NCBI GenBank assembly: GCA_037954325.1
Contig: JBBMNZ010000003.1
Coordinates: forward strand, 22,985,392 to 23,049,391
DNA length: 64,000 bases
Reading direction: 5' to 3'
From: Fistularia commersonii
Taxonomy: Eukaryota; Chordata; Actinopteri; Syngnathiformes; Fistulariidae
The first letter of the stretch is position 1. The number at the start of each line of letters is the position of its first letter. Positions 23,797 to 35,091 of this stretch are shown piece after piece. Both the position numbers and the translations under genes were made by a program. The notes under the pieces are model-generated. The model made no database searches. It was given only the letters and a program-made list of their open reading frames with translations, and was not told the DNA's origin.

Positions 23797-24190
23797 GTAT
23801 CCGGTACACTGCTACCAGGCCTAGCCGGTGCTAAAAGCCGATGTCAGCAGATTCAAGGCCACCGATTGGCCGTATCGGCACAGAGCCGGACACTCCGCAT
23901 GCTATTTTCAAAGAAACCCCAGCAGAAGCGCTACATGTAGCCTTCTCCGGCGAGTCCGTTACCGCCTCTGCGTCCCCCCTGTTGTCGACAGGGCAGCAAA
24001 CGTACCGGTATCCAGTACACCGCTACCAAGCCTAGCCGGTGCTATAAGCTGACGTCAGCAGATTCAAGGCCACCGATTGGCCGTATCGGCACCGAGCCGG
24101 ACACTCCGCACGCTAATCCCTACATGTAGCCTTCTCCGGCGAGTCCGTTACCGCCTCCTTCCCCCCCTGTTGTCGACAGGGCGGCAAACG
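23797..24190. repeat. Two-unit tandem duplication, 211-bp period
   Basis: Unit 1 begins at 23797 (GTATCCGGTACAC) and unit 2 at 24008 (GTATCCAGTACAC). Both run through CAGCAGATTCAAGGCCACCG, the palindrome CTACATGTAG, TTCTCCGGCGAGTCCGTTAC and CCCTGTTGTCGACAGGGC. Unit 2 lacks about 26 bp present in unit 1 (TTTTCAAAGAAACCCCAGCA region) and differs at scattered positions. This suggests a fairly recent local duplication. Confidence 0.92.
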
Positions 24191-24667
24191 ACTTAGCGGC
24201 ATTTTTGGCGTTACGATGACTCCGCCCACTATGAAGTAACGGGAAAGGCGCCCAAACCCAATCGTGGAAACACACCACTTGCGGGTTTTGACTTGACGCC
24301 CGGTAATCACGGAGAGGGCTCGGAATAAGCCCCGGTCGTAATAGCTGCTTCTTGGGCTCTTGATTTCACACACTCAGGTAGTTGACGAACGTACAGCTGA
24401 TGGAAATAATAAACCGAGAGTGTTTTCATTTGTTTTTCATCACCGGCAGATTAAGCGTATGCTTCCATCCATCAGCTCTGCAGTAAGCAAACCCAGACAT
24501 GATCGATGCCTCACAACGTCGCTGTGTTTTTAATTAGTTTATTTTAACGAATCCAGGATATGGCTGAAATGCAAGATCTCAGCACGAGTCCGCTTAGCAG
24601 TCATGTGACCCGCATCGCCGCTCCAAGTCCCAATCAAGTCGTGTGTTGCTTTTTCGTGGTCAAGCCG

Positions 24668-24698
<31 letters not shown>

Positions 24699-25439
24699 AA
24701 AGTCAGGGCTCGGTCTCGAGGAACCCGATCCGGTTATTGTTATTATTGTCGTAAGGATTGCCTTTCGGATCGACACGCACGGCCATGTTTTGTCTCCGCG
24801 AGCACGACGGGGGAAGATGCATGGTTTTCATTAGCCACTGTTTTCTGGCACAGACGGAGAAGAGAAGAAGCCCGAGTGCACGAGACGTTTCTTTTGTCCT
24901 TGAGTCTGGCTTCTTCTTCAAGTCTGAAGTTTTCATTTTACTCCTACCGGGGAAAAATATCCCATCTTGCTCACACGTTGCCCAAAATCACGCTCGGCCG
25001 CATCTGGTCCGTGCCGGAGAGACTCATTGCGGCATTCCCGAACGATACCGGCATCGCGTCTACTTGTTGTTTACGTTCTCTCCCGTCCGCCGAGCACGAT
25101 CGCGTTTCGCCCGCGTGATTTGGCACTTTGAAGATTTCGAGGTCGTTCTGGTGTACGTTCTAAGCCGTCACGCATCGGGTAATGGAACCGCGCAGAGATC
25201 CGTCGATCGGCCGATCCGCCGATAACTTTGCACGCTGAAGGAACTTGTTTTGAGATAGTACTTCAACCTCGGATCTCTGTCGTAGAAAAAGTTGTTTTGA
25301 GTTCTGAACTGCATCACGGTCCCCGTGTCGAAGTGTTTCTGGTGCTCGTCCGAAGCTGGACAAATTTGGTATCACAGTACTCCAGGCATACTGGTTACAC
25401 TGGTGCTTAAGGGTCACCGCACGTGACGTCCTATTTCCC
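24191..25439. other. Unique sequence, no gene seen
   Basis: A T tract of 25 lies at 24668-24692, followed by TTGTTATTATTG. The 155-codon open frame beginning near 24758 has no recognisable domain and overlaps open frames on other frames and strands. I do not call it a gene. Confidence 0.4.
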
Positions 25440-25993
25440 GTCCCATTCAAATGGACACCATGCACTCTAGGAACTGTTTGCCGTTCCTAGCTACTTTGCA
25501 GGAACCGTTCCCTCATGCATCAGGACATCAACCACGGACCATGGACATCACTTCCTAGAACCACAGGAACCAACTGAGGAAGGGTCTCTTTACGGTTTCA
25601 TAGGAACTCATAGGTACTTGGTGACTGGTGGAACTCATAAGCCATACCCATTGCCCGATACTTCTTGCGAACCGTGGAGCACCATTTCTGAAAAAAAAAG
25701 AAAAAAAAAAAAATCTTGGTAGCAGGTTAGCTGTTTTCTTGGGACAAAATGGACAGAGCCAACAAGGGATGCTACTCTGGCCTGCCACGCCACTTCAACC
25801 CATCCGATTATTCCCGCCATTTTGGACTTGTATGCTGTTGCCAGTTTGCTCCCCATGTTGTCCGTGTACTTCTTCCTCTCCTTTTGGGTGGTTTGTTTTT
25901 GAGCCTGGCACTCAAGGTGCACGTCACAGAAGTTTGCTACCGTGGTAACTTACTAAAACTAAAAAGGCGCTTCAAGACCGACCAGTCCGAGCA
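25440..25993 (+). mobile_element. Myb/SANT-derived repeat, copy B
   Basis: Shows the family landmarks: GGTTTCATAGGAACTCATAG near 25597, TAAGCCATACCCATTGCC near 25638, AAAATGGACAGAG at about 25747 (start of the Myb/SANT remnant, mostly deleted here), CCCCATGTTGTCCGTGTACT near 25850, and TTGTTTTTGAGCCTGGCACT near 25890. An A-rich insertion lies at 25690-25713. The right end abuts a C tract. Confidence 0.65.
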
Positions 25994-26019
25994 CCCCCCC
26001 CCCCCCCCCCCCCCCCCCC
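25994..26019. repeat. Poly-C tract, 26 bases
   Basis: The longest homopolymer C run in the window, followed directly by GGGGG. It sits at the right edge of Myb/SANT-derived copy B. Confidence 0.95.
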
Positions 26020-26334
26020 GGGGGATGCGGTGCCTGCCTGGGGACGGTATTCATAGATACCTGCCACGGTCGTCTCGTGGGAAACGGTGCTCTCTTTGAA
26101 ACCTGTGGGGACTCAGCCTGGTTCAGGGAGATGATAAAAATGTCTTTTGAGGACAGGTGGGAGCTAGCGTGCTAGGGTGTGTGCTATCGGGTACCCCGGG
26201 AAAAAGAGGGTGCGGAAGGGGTTTGGCTCTCGGTTTATTTATCGGCGTCACGAAAAGAAGAAATACCTTTACTGTCACGTTCAGCACAACATCAGCGAAA
26301 TTCCACAACTGCGTTCAAGCCATCATGGATGAAC
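26020..26334. other. Unique spacer between repeats
   Basis: No gene or recognised repeat. Confidence 0.4.
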
Positions 26335-26428
26335 CAGAAGGCAGCTAATGGGCGCCGGTATTGAACCCGTAATGTTCGCTTCCAAGGACAATCATTGATA
26401 AAGACCTTTAGCTAAGCCACCGCCCCAA
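26335..26428 (-). mobile_element. tRNA-derived SINE head
   Basis: On the minus strand GGGGCGGTGGCTTAGCTAAA forms an A-box-like start, and GGGTTCAATACCGGC is a good B box at the expected distance of about 50 bp. Only the tRNA-like region is clear; the body is not recognisable. Confidence 0.65.
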
Positions 26429-28318
26429 AGAGGGGGAGCACGTCCGTCCCTTCTGACATCTAAACATGTCCAACGGGGACGAGTCACGTTTTGAAAATCT
26501 CCCGCCGCTGTCCTCCCGCTCGCTGACACGGATGTCTTTTGAGTCCAGGGGTGGATCGAGTCCCCGGATTAGTTCGAATAACCAGTTGATTGACACGCCA
26601 GCTGATAAAATGCCTGGATGCTCCTCTTCTCCGCGCACACCGGGGGACGCCGAGCGCCGTCGTCGGGGTGGGGGCGGCGCTGGCCCGTCGTGGATCGGCT
26701 GACAGCTCCTGGTTGTCATGTGGGATGACAGCCGTCGGACAGAGAAACATGCGGTGGCCACGGGTAGACGCTTCCCTGAAGGTTTCTCCGCCCGCGGCGC
26801 GGAAGCAAGAACAAACATGTCGTGGAGTGAAGGTACACAAGCGGCGGTACTTCAGATGAAGCTATGGGGGAAAAATCCAGTTGAGTCATCCAGGTCGGGG
26901 GCGTTTTAATGAAAAATTAATTCTATTTTTCTTTCTATAGCGCACTTATAATACATGTGTTTTTACAATCTCAGAAGATGTAACTCCCGCGCAGCCCCGT
27001 GTTCGGTGACGCGGCTCGGCCGGGAATGTTTGACGCGTGTCGAGGATCCATGCATTATGCATCCGCAAGAGCAGCCGGACCGTCTGTGCGTTTTTTTTTT
27101 TTTTTTTTCGCCGCTCCCAATTGTCTGAAAGCATTTCCTCGGACGCCGGGAGCCGACGTCAGCGGTAGGTACGGAAATAAAGCGGCTAATCTGATTCAAA
27201 TATTTATCCTCCCGACTTGCCGGGGGGGGGGGAAGATGCACTCCGCGCCTCGGCTCCGTCGGACCCCCGACGCCAGCGCTCCCCCATCACCCTCCTCAAA
27301 GTCACCAAGGTAAATCTACCTTGTCTTGCCCTCACTTTATATGTATATCATCCTCTCCGGGTAGATAGAGGCGGAAATATCCTGTCTCGGGTTCAAAATC
27401 AAAACAAAGCTTTGCTCCAAAATTGTTCTGAAATGAAAAAAAAAAACAAGGAAAATAGAAACGTATAAGGAATACACGAAGAGCCAGAGGAGTCGCCGCG
27501 GGGTTGCATTCAAGGACAAGTCGACAACGGGGATGTCGCAGGTGTTCGCGAGGTGTAGCTTTGTTTTTTTTTTCTCCCCGTCTTTCTCTTCCAGTCACAC
27601 ACACGTCGCGTTTCATCCAAAACCAGGACAATCTGCTCCTCTTGGTGGAGCCTGAGCCGCTCATAAGAGCCCGTTAATTACATCGTTCTCTAAAGGGATG
27701 ACAAGTTAAGCCTCTCTTTTCCTGGTTGGGTCCGAGGCGTGGAGGTGGGTCCGACTGCTAATCTTAATAATCCGAAGACGGATGGGCGGGCGGCGTAACT
27801 CATTCATCGGCGTTCCGGACGATGCTTTTGAAAGACGTCCGTCCCCCGAAACCCGACTTTGCTGCGACACGAGGCTTCACCTCCGGGGTTTCGGAGCCTC
27901 TCCCCGTTTTCGCTCCTTTGCCTCGGTCCGCTTCGATCCGAGGACAGGAATAGCAATTTACCGCCGTCGAGCCAAAAGGGACATGTGAGAGTCTGTCGGG
28001 GCTTGATGTCTGCGGTTTCATGGAGGTGGTCATTAGAAACTCTGCCAGAGCCTGCGTGCGAGAGACGATCTCGCTACTTCTTTGCCGCGACCGTGTTTAT
28101 CACACGTCCGCCGTCGGACGGATTCTCGTCGGAGGGTTCCGGTTGGTCGTCGGCGCCCGACCCCCTCCCGTGTTAGCATCACGTGCTAATCCCCCTGCTT
28201 GCAGACGATGTGCAGATGTTTTGGTTCGAGGATGCGTGGCGCTCCTGCCATTCCGTGCAAAAGCACGCCCCAAAAAAAAAAAAGATTTGTGCAAATTTGC
28301 TTAACGGCTGGCCAGCCT
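26429..28318. other. Unique, partly CpG-rich sequence
   Basis: 26480-26850 and 27780-28200 are CpG-rich with several overlapping short open frames and no recognisable domain. A T tract lies near 27091-27108, a G tract near 27222-27231, and A tracts near 27437 and 28272. No gene called. Confidence 0.4.
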
Positions 28319-28555
28319 CGTTTGTTTGTTTGTTTGTTTGTTTGTTTAGAAGTTAATTAGGACAGTGTACAAATACATTAAGCACAGAGGCAGAGATGTT
28401 TGTACCAGATTATAGCTCATAGCTAATTTCCATCTGTAGTCCTGGACAATGCAAATATAAAACTGTATAAAATAGACAGTATAAATAAAATATACAGATA
28501 GGCAATAAAATAACTATACAATATATAAACAGGCAATAAAATATGTATTTTGCAA
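28319..28555 (-). mobile_element. Possible retroposon tail with AAAC repeats
   Basis: TTTG units at 28321-28347 precede an AT-rich segment containing GGACAGTGTACAAATACATT. Read on the minus strand this is an AT-rich 3' region ending in an AAAC-type tail, as in some LINEs. No coding part is visible, so the call is tentative. Confidence 0.4.
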
Positions 28556-29327
28556 GTTGCAAGTGCTATTGTTGCGATATTGTTACTTTGGTCATCTGGG
28601 GGCCATCAGATGGCAAACTACCCGTCTGCAGATAGAGCGGCGGTTAGTTTAGCACAGGTAGGTTATTTTAATTGGTTTGATAAGAACAACAGCAAAGACT
28701 CCCTGAGCAAACAGTCCCAAACTGGGTCAACGGGCGCATACCTTTTCGGATAATATCGCTGTTTTCGTCCCATCGAATCGGCACGCAGACGCGGCTTCCG
28801 ACCCGCGGCGTCCAAATGACAAAATCTGTCATTTTCTCAGCGGCCTGGTAAATATCAACACCGTGCGGCTGATATTTACCGGTGTGGAGAAGATGAATAC
28901 TCCGCTCTAAATGATTCACCCTCATCGCCGCTCGGAGTATCAGTCATGTAAACAATGTCTGCTTATTAATGGTAAGAGCTTTCGCTAATGACCCGCACCT
29001 CGCATGAGTCTGAAATATCAAGTCAGGGCACAGAAAGCTGACATAGATCATCTTAATGAATGATGGGAGGCCCCGCGGAGGGCCGGGAGGAGGAGATCTG
29101 CCCCGATTCTGATTCGCTCTCCTTTCTCCTCGTCTGATTCATACGCTGTTTGGTTATAATCCATCAGGGCCGTATGATTCTTCCATTAAAAGATGGTAGC
29201 TCTGGCTTCACTTCACCCCCCCGGTACCCATCTGTCAGCGCCGTAGAGGCTCTTTTATGCTCGCGTCACGTACGTAAACTGGTACATCCCATTCAAACGC
29301 TGCCGAACGTCAGCGCCCGCACACGAC
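28556..29327. other. Unique sequence, possible regulatory block
   Basis: 28930-29190 is repeat-free and contains GCTTATTAATGGTAAGAG, TTCGCTAATGAC and TCATCTTAATGAATGATG, giving a homeodomain-site-rich texture. I infer a possible conserved non-coding element. No gene seen. Confidence 0.3.
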
Positions 29328-29693
29328 CGGTCGACAAATAGTCGACGACTTATTTCGTCGGTCCAAATGTTTGTGAACTTTTGGACCGGAGGGCTGAGAA
29401 ATGTTTATTTTAGCGTTGATTTCAACTCTCGGGGTATCTGGTTGTTTGTGTCAGAAATTTTTTCAGTCACTTGAGGTGAACTTTTGTTCGAGGGAAACAA
29501 AAGCCTTTTATTGGCGCCTGCCATTTTTGTTGAATATTGAATTGGATATTTGTTTTACAAATTTTGCAATGAAAAGTTATGAAAAGAAAAAGGTACTTCA
29601 GTGCTGCAACAAAAACATTTAAGAGCCAATTTTGGACAGCTCATAAGCTGACGAGTCCTCTTGACATTACGGTCGTCGATTACTCGTCGAGTG
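29328..29693. mobile_element. Possible hAT-like MITE with TCGACGA ends
   Basis: The left end (GGTCGACAAATAGTCGACGA) and the reverse complement of the right end (ACTCGACGAGTAATCGACGA) are similar imperfect inverted repeats about 350 bp apart. Repeated TCGAC words at both ends are known in fish hAT-type MITEs. No clear 8-bp target duplication is visible. Interior AT-rich and non-coding. Confidence 0.5.
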
Positions 29694-29789
29694 GTGAACT
29701 GGTAGTTCCGTTTTAGCCGAAATCGAAGCCGGTGACAGCGGAGAAGCCAACGCTAATGTACAGGCAACTAAAGAGACCCAAACAGAGGC

Positions 29790-29990
29790 AGCGCCGGTCC
29801 GGGTATGTGAACGGAGAAGCCGTCTCTCTGGTCATACCGACGACGAGTCTTATCATTTCTTCTTCTGTGTTCCCTTTGTTGGTCGAACTCAAGCACACCG
29901 AGCGACTCCGTTTGGGTACGTACCATTTTACGCAGAGCACGAATGAGCCCTACGATGGTACTCTGATTCCCGAAAAGTCACGAATCCACA
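29790..29990 (+). repeat. Dispersed repeat family G, copy 1
   Basis: Shares the order GGTCATACCGACGACGAGTC, TTCTTCTTCTGTGTTCC, CTCAAGCACACCGAGCGACT and a TGGTACTCTG-like word with segments at 32320-32480 and 38490-38640. Similarity is weak but keeps its order. Nature unknown. Confidence 0.4.
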
Positions 29991-32239
29991 CGGTGCGAAA
30001 AATCAGGATCTGACTTCCGTCCCGCGGCCTGATTACGACGCTGCCGAAAATGCATTCGCGAAGCGAGTTGAAACATCGCTGAATGTGTCTCTTAATGAGT
30101 GTTCTGTTATCTCCCTGACATGATCAGCCCCCTCGAGAGCATCCATCAAAACCCCGCTGTCTTTATCACGCCGGATGGCTCCCCCAAGAAAATTGCCACG
30201 ACTGTGAATTTGTTCCTGTCACACGTTGAGTAATCAAAAGCCAGCCGGGCGTAAATAAACAAATCCACTCCACTAGGCTCCGGCATGCAAACTAGCCTCG
30301 GCACAATATCGCGCATAATGAGGTGCGATTATTTTTATGGCGCCCGCTGAACGGTCAATGACAATTATAATTCCTCGGTGAATCAGAATTATACCTGCGA
30401 ATTTGCTCTAATTGCTGTCACTTATGCGCCGCGGCTACAAGCGTGCCGACTTTAATGGGTCCAATCAGCGTAAAAAAGCAACCTGTTCGCGTCACATGGA
30501 GAACATTGGCCGCGGAGAGGGCCTCAGGGAACGACGCTTAGGGACCGGCGAGCGCTAACGACGATGGAAATCTCACCCGTAAACCAAGTGGGAGTGTCTT
30601 TCGCGCCCGGCCGTTCCGGTTATCGGATTCCCCGATTCAGTCCGAAGGGTTTGGACGGACGGAGGCGTGAGGACCATCTGCCGGTTTGCGTCACGTCTCG
30701 CGTGATATCGATGCGAGGGAGCCGGTGGCGTCGCGACGTTCTGGCGTCGTTCGATAGAGGTGCGGTTGCACACCTTACCTTCCCTTTTCTGCGCCGCCCA
30801 CGCTTGGCGCGGCGCGGCGCAGGCGGCTCTACGCTAACTTTGTTGTGAAAACTCGGGGGCATCTTCGTGACAACACCTGAAACGGAGGCGCCGGAGATTT
30901 TGACAGATTGCCGGCTGGAATATTGGGTGGCATAAATCAAAACATTATCAGGAGTGTGGCGGCAACCCGGGAGTCTCGCCGGCTTATTTAAATAGAAGAT
31001 AGCGGCTCGCGGTATTTTAAAGCTCTCGACTTCCGCCGGATCCTCCAGCGCTTCATTTAAAAACTTGACGCCGGCCCATCTTGATTGGCTCGCGACCGAT
31101 AATGAGACCTCCGGGTCTCCGAATAGAAGTGGGCCCGTTTCAGCGCCCTAGAATCCCAGAAATCCGTCCAAGGAGGCGACGCCGACCGAACACGGCAGTC
31201 CCTTCGCGTAATGAATCGCTAATGACCCCAGATCCCGATGCCAGACGAGCGGTTGAGATTATTGCCCGAGCGGCGGCGGGAGGATGCCCCCTTTTGAGCT
31301 GCGGAACAAGGAGCCAAGCTTTAAACTCCTCTCGGGTTTCCAGTAGCGAAAGTGCTATCAGATCTAACCGGCTGCAGCGGCGCGCGTCTCCGCCGGCCCC
31401 CGCTGGCAGGAAGTTGGAGCCGGGCCGGCCGCTCAGCCGACCGCACATAAAAACACGGCCATCCCGAGTGGAAACCTAATCCCTTCGCTCCTTCCACCAT
31501 CCCAACCCCCTCCGTCTGCCTCGCGGGGCCGGGAGCCTGGATCTTCTCCACCGAGAAAAGTGTGTTCGGGAACGAACGTATAAGTGCTGGTGTACATATA
31601 TATGATTTTTTTATGCTGCGCGTGTGACGCATATTATGGTCTGTGTGCGAGTTCACGTTGGGGAAAAGAAAGGAATTCTGGAGCCTCTGTGTCTTTTCAA
31701 ACTCCTGGGAGTTTCTTCTCTTTAATGATTCCACACTGTCATTGTTTCCAACAGGGAATTCATGTGGCTCCTTTGTCCTTGTCTTCATACAAACAGGCAT
31801 AAACCAGTCGAGTGTGTGTGTGTGTGTGTGTGTTTAGTACTCTGACTCTCTGGAAAACATCATCCCGGGTTGATTCTGGCCCTGTATCCTTTTTTTCGAC
31901 GTCTGAAAATCGTCCTGAAAAAGACGAGGCATCCGCGTTGGCTTCCTGGTCGGGTCTGATCAATCCTGACGGGTTCCTCCCTGATTCGCTAATTGAACGA
32001 CATCCGCCTGTTTGTGACCATCAAAACCCCTTTTAATGTGTTTTATTATGTATTTATTGATTTGAGTATTCTTGGAAGCCGACCATATGGCACGCCGCTC
32101 GCCCGCAAAGCTTCAGACTCTTTATGCTAACGCCACATCCACGAATAGCTGCGCCCATTTCAAATGTTGTTCAACGCCGCTGCCCACGCACCGTATTTCC
32201 AATGCCGACTTTCACGTCACCGTGGTTGCTCAGCAATAC
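29991..32239. other. Unique sequence, partly CpG-rich
   Basis: 30090-30440 is repeat-free with GTAAATAAACAAATCCACTC, ATTATTTTTATGGCGCCC and CAATTATAATTCC, a texture like conserved non-coding DNA. 30560-30850 and 31100-31450 are CpG-rich with chance open frames on both strands. TG repeat at 31812-31833. No gene recognised. Confidence 0.35.
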
Positions 32240-32525
32240 ATCCACTAGGAGGCAGCGCAGAGTTCACTTCCTAGACGGCACCATTGCGCGGGCCGTCGAA
32301 TCCATGGTGGCGTGCAGACGGAGGACTCCTCACCCTGGTTATACTGATGCTACGTTGTCTTCTTCTTCCCTGTTTCATTTGCCGGAGCCACTTGAGCATA
32401 CCGCGCAACTCCGCAACCCTACGACTGGCAGTGGTACTGCTCCGTTTGAGTCTGCGGGCCTCCCGAGACTGGCGGCATTGAGCGGAAAGCCACCGCAGAG
32501 GACGGAGAGAAGGCTTAACGTCGAG
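32240..32525. repeat. Dispersed repeat family G, copy 2
   Basis: The core CACCCTGGTTATACTGATGC, TGTCTTCTTCTTCCCTG, CTTGAGCATACCGCGCAACT and TGGTACTGCTCCG aligns in order with copy 3 at 38485-38640 (TGGTTATACCGACGCCACCA, CTTGAGCATACCGGG, TGGTACCGCTCCG). The open frames on both strands show no domain I recognise. Confidence 0.5.
32242..32256 (+). promoter_or_regulatory. CTCF-like motif
   Basis: CCACTAGGAGGCAGC differs from the vertebrate CTCF core (CCASYAGRKGGCRS) at one position. A single motif match in 64 kb is expected by chance fairly often, so occupancy is not implied. Confidence 0.3.
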
Positions 32526-32554
32526 CATTAACAGTTGGGCGATATTGTGTCTTG

Positions 32555-32870
32555 TAGGTTAGCACTTCTTGCCTCACAGTAACAAGGTTGCCTGGTTGGA
32601 AAGAGGCCTTTCCGTGCCGAGTCTCGACGTTCTCCTGGCATCTGCCTGGTTTTACTCCGGTTTCCTCCAAAAACATGCAGGAGGTTCATTGGAAACCCTT
32701 AATTACGCTAACGAGCCTGAATAGTGAATGAGAGGGTGAAGACTTGTATGTCTCTATTTGTGGCGATCGGTCCAAGGTGAATCCCGCCTCTCGCCCAATG
32801 ACGGCTTGGATCGGCTCCGGCACGCCGTGTGCAGAATAAGCGGTATGGATAATGAATGAATATAAATATA
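32555..32870 (+). mobile_element. DANA/Mermaid-type SINE, near full length
   Basis: The tRNA-like head GTTAGCACTTCTTGCCTCAC is followed by GTTCTCCTGGCATCTGCCTG, CTCCGGTTTCCTCCAAAAAC, ATGCAGGAGGTTCATTGGAA, AATCCCGCCTCTCGCCCAAT, GACGGCTTGGATCGGCTCC and an AATGAATGAATA tail. The order matches the zebrafish DANA and fish Mermaid SINE plan. The B box is damaged (TTGCCTGGTTGGAAA), so it is unlikely to be transcriptionally active. Confidence 0.85.
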
Positions 32871-34208
32871 CAACGCTACAACTCAGAGAAAGGTGTCTGC
32901 GGAGGTTCTCAGTCATCCAGGTCACGGTGAATTGAGAGAATCCATCATTTGTGTGCTGACTGGCTCAGACACACTGTGCCTTTTTCTCGCTAACTGTAGC
33001 CTAGCGATGGCAGTGAGGGCCCTCCTGGTCAGGCTGAAGAAATGCGAACGCAGCATAACATTTAGCGTACAATATCCAAAGTCCTCCAGACAGCACATGA
33101 ATACTGCGTTCGAACCTGCCCGTTTTGTGAGACTTTGAACGCATCACACCAGAAAGGAAATGGTTTCGCTCTGTCGTAGATGCCAAGCTAGCGAGCTGCG
33201 TTGTTTTTGTTTCCTTTCCTTTTCAAATGATTGTCTTCCTTTGCAGCGACTGCCATGATGTAGCTTCTCTTTTTCCTTTTTGTTTTCTCTCGGAGCTCGA
33301 GCCTCACGCGGGGCGGGGAGGAGGTCGTGTCACAATAATAGCCCCCGTGTGACAGCCATGTTGCTCCCCTCAGCGCAAACACTAGCTGACAGTCGATCCC
33401 GCGTGAACACCGCCGCGGCTGCTCCCGGCGGCCTCTCTCCAACGCCATTGTGCCGCCGTTCGCGGCGCTGAATGGAGGTCGCGATGTCGCGTCGCGGGCT
33501 GTCGTCGTTCGAGACAGCAGCGGGAAACGACGCGACGGTGGAACGCCAAAGCGTCACGCGATTTTGCGCTTATTTCCCGACGTTTCGGTGCGGTCCCGCC
33601 ACGTCGGAGAACCCGTGTCGAATCACCCGTCCGGCCAGGTGCGCGGATGCGCCGCTAATCTCATACTCACACATCCTCCCCCGGATAGCGGGAATCCCCG
33701 AGCTTCAAAAGAGCAATCCGGCTCGCCGCGGGCCGTCCAGGTCTGCCGGCTCTGACAGGATCATTGTTTGTAATGGCTACTTTGGCGGTTGCAGGGAGTC
33801 GGGAGGGTAGAGTATCAGTCCGCCTGGCCAAACAGCCGCCCCACTGTTCTCCGCCGGAGAACACACAGAGTAGCCTCAATTAGTTTCTCCGGTAATCCCC
33901 CCCCCGCGTCACATGATCCGGGCCGTGTAATAACACACAGGGGGTGCAGGGGCTGGTCCAGTCAGGAAATTAGATGATCCATGGCTGACAGCTTAGACAC
34001 ACAGCAGCCACTTATCTGTTATTACTATGCTGCAACAACAATCCCACTCTCTCGTGTGTGTTTATATGTGTGTGTGTGTGCGCGCGCTAGTATGTCAAGT
34101 GTGTTTTTGCTATTAACGGACGATGCAGACCGGACTTTGTCTTGCGAGGCGAACTCGTTCCGTGACCGAACTCTCGCTCGATTTGCTGGAATTAAGTCAA
34201 ATTACGTT
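32871..34208. other. Unique, CpG-rich sequence
   Basis: No gene recognised. 33280-33780 is CpG-rich with overlapping open frames in several frames. A TG/CG alternating tract lies at 34067-34087. Confidence 0.4.
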
Positions 34209-35091
34209 GCCGTATTTTCACGACCATAAGGCGCACCGCACTTAAAGGTTCAGTCTCAGTTATGTGTGCCGTTATTGTATGTAACACACACATAAGGCGC
34301 ACCTGATTATAGGGCGCGAGTTTTATATACAATCCACGCCCACACTTCCCCCTTTAACGTTCTCATGGTGTCCTCTACTACGTCCGCCTTACAACAACAA
34401 CACACACACACAAGCATACAAGTGTGCGTATTTAAAAATAGAGCGGGAGCAAAACTGAATTTGGAATTCACATTTTTTCACTGGTAATCGTCATCAATCG
34501 AACCCATCGAAGTCCTCATCCTCTGTTTCTGATTTGAACAGCTGGGCTAAATCTCCGTCAAACACGCCAGGTTCACTTTCTTCACTGTCAGAGTCACTTT
34601 CCGGAAATGATGCCGGTTTTTGCGAAAGCTCGAACAAAAGTGCCGGCGGACACGTTAGCCCGAGCGTCTGCAATCCATTCGCAAATTGTGGTGTAACTTG
34701 CCTGGCGCCGCCTTCCTCTCTCAGCGAAACTGTGGTCTCCAAGAAGACTTTTGGTACCCCGTTGTGCGTATCGCTACCGTGCCGGTCCCCTTCTTCTCCA
34801 CGGCGTGACTCACCGGGATGTCGAAAGAGAGCGGCACCTCGTCCATGTCAGCGACCTGGCCGGGCTGGATGTGTTTGTCGGTGATGTTTTCAGGGTTGTT
34901 AAAACAACGATGTTCTGCATACCGCACATACCCGTTCTTTTATATACAATCAGTGCCCACACTTCCCCCTTTAACGTTCTCATGGTGTTCCCTAGGACGC
35001 ACACAGGGCGCACTGCACTATAGGGCGCGACGCACATTTTGAAGAAAATCTAAGACTTTTATGTGCGCCTTATAGTCGTGAAAATTCGGTA
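34209..35091 (-). mobile_element. pogo/Tigger-like DNA transposon, internally deleted
   Basis: The left end reads CGTATTTTCACGACCATAAG and the reverse complement of the right end reads CGAATTTTCACGACTATAAG, both continuing GCGCAC, so terminal inverted repeats are clear over about 26 bp. The minus strand keeps two transposase pieces (listed separately). A direct repeat of about 53 bp (TTTTATATACAATC through AACGTTCTCATGGTG) occurs at 34321-34373 and 34938-34991. This is a non-autonomous, decayed element. Confidence 0.9.
34494..34927 (-). pseudogene. pogo/Tigger transposase fragments
   Basis: The upstream piece (34927-34721) reads GQVADMDEVPLSFDIPVS, then KKGTGTVAIRTTGYQKS. This is the start of the DDE catalytic domain, with the first catalytic Asp in the ADMDE motif. 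The next piece (34742-34494) is in another frame and reads RQVTPQFANGLQTLGLTCP, followed by an acidic Asp/Glu/Ser-rich C terminus ending ETEDEDFDGFD. The second and third catalytic acidic residues and the N-terminal DNA-binding domain are missing, so an internal deletion plus frameshift has joined the two. Non-functional. Confidence 0.85.

Noticed and set aside
24758..25225. 155-codon open frame on the plus strand
   Set aside because: No domain recognised and no conserved motif; it overlaps other open frames and lacks supporting context.
28321..28347. TTTG repeat as a CRISPR-like or regulatory array
   Set aside because: A simple tetranucleotide microsatellite or retroposon tail; there are no spacers.
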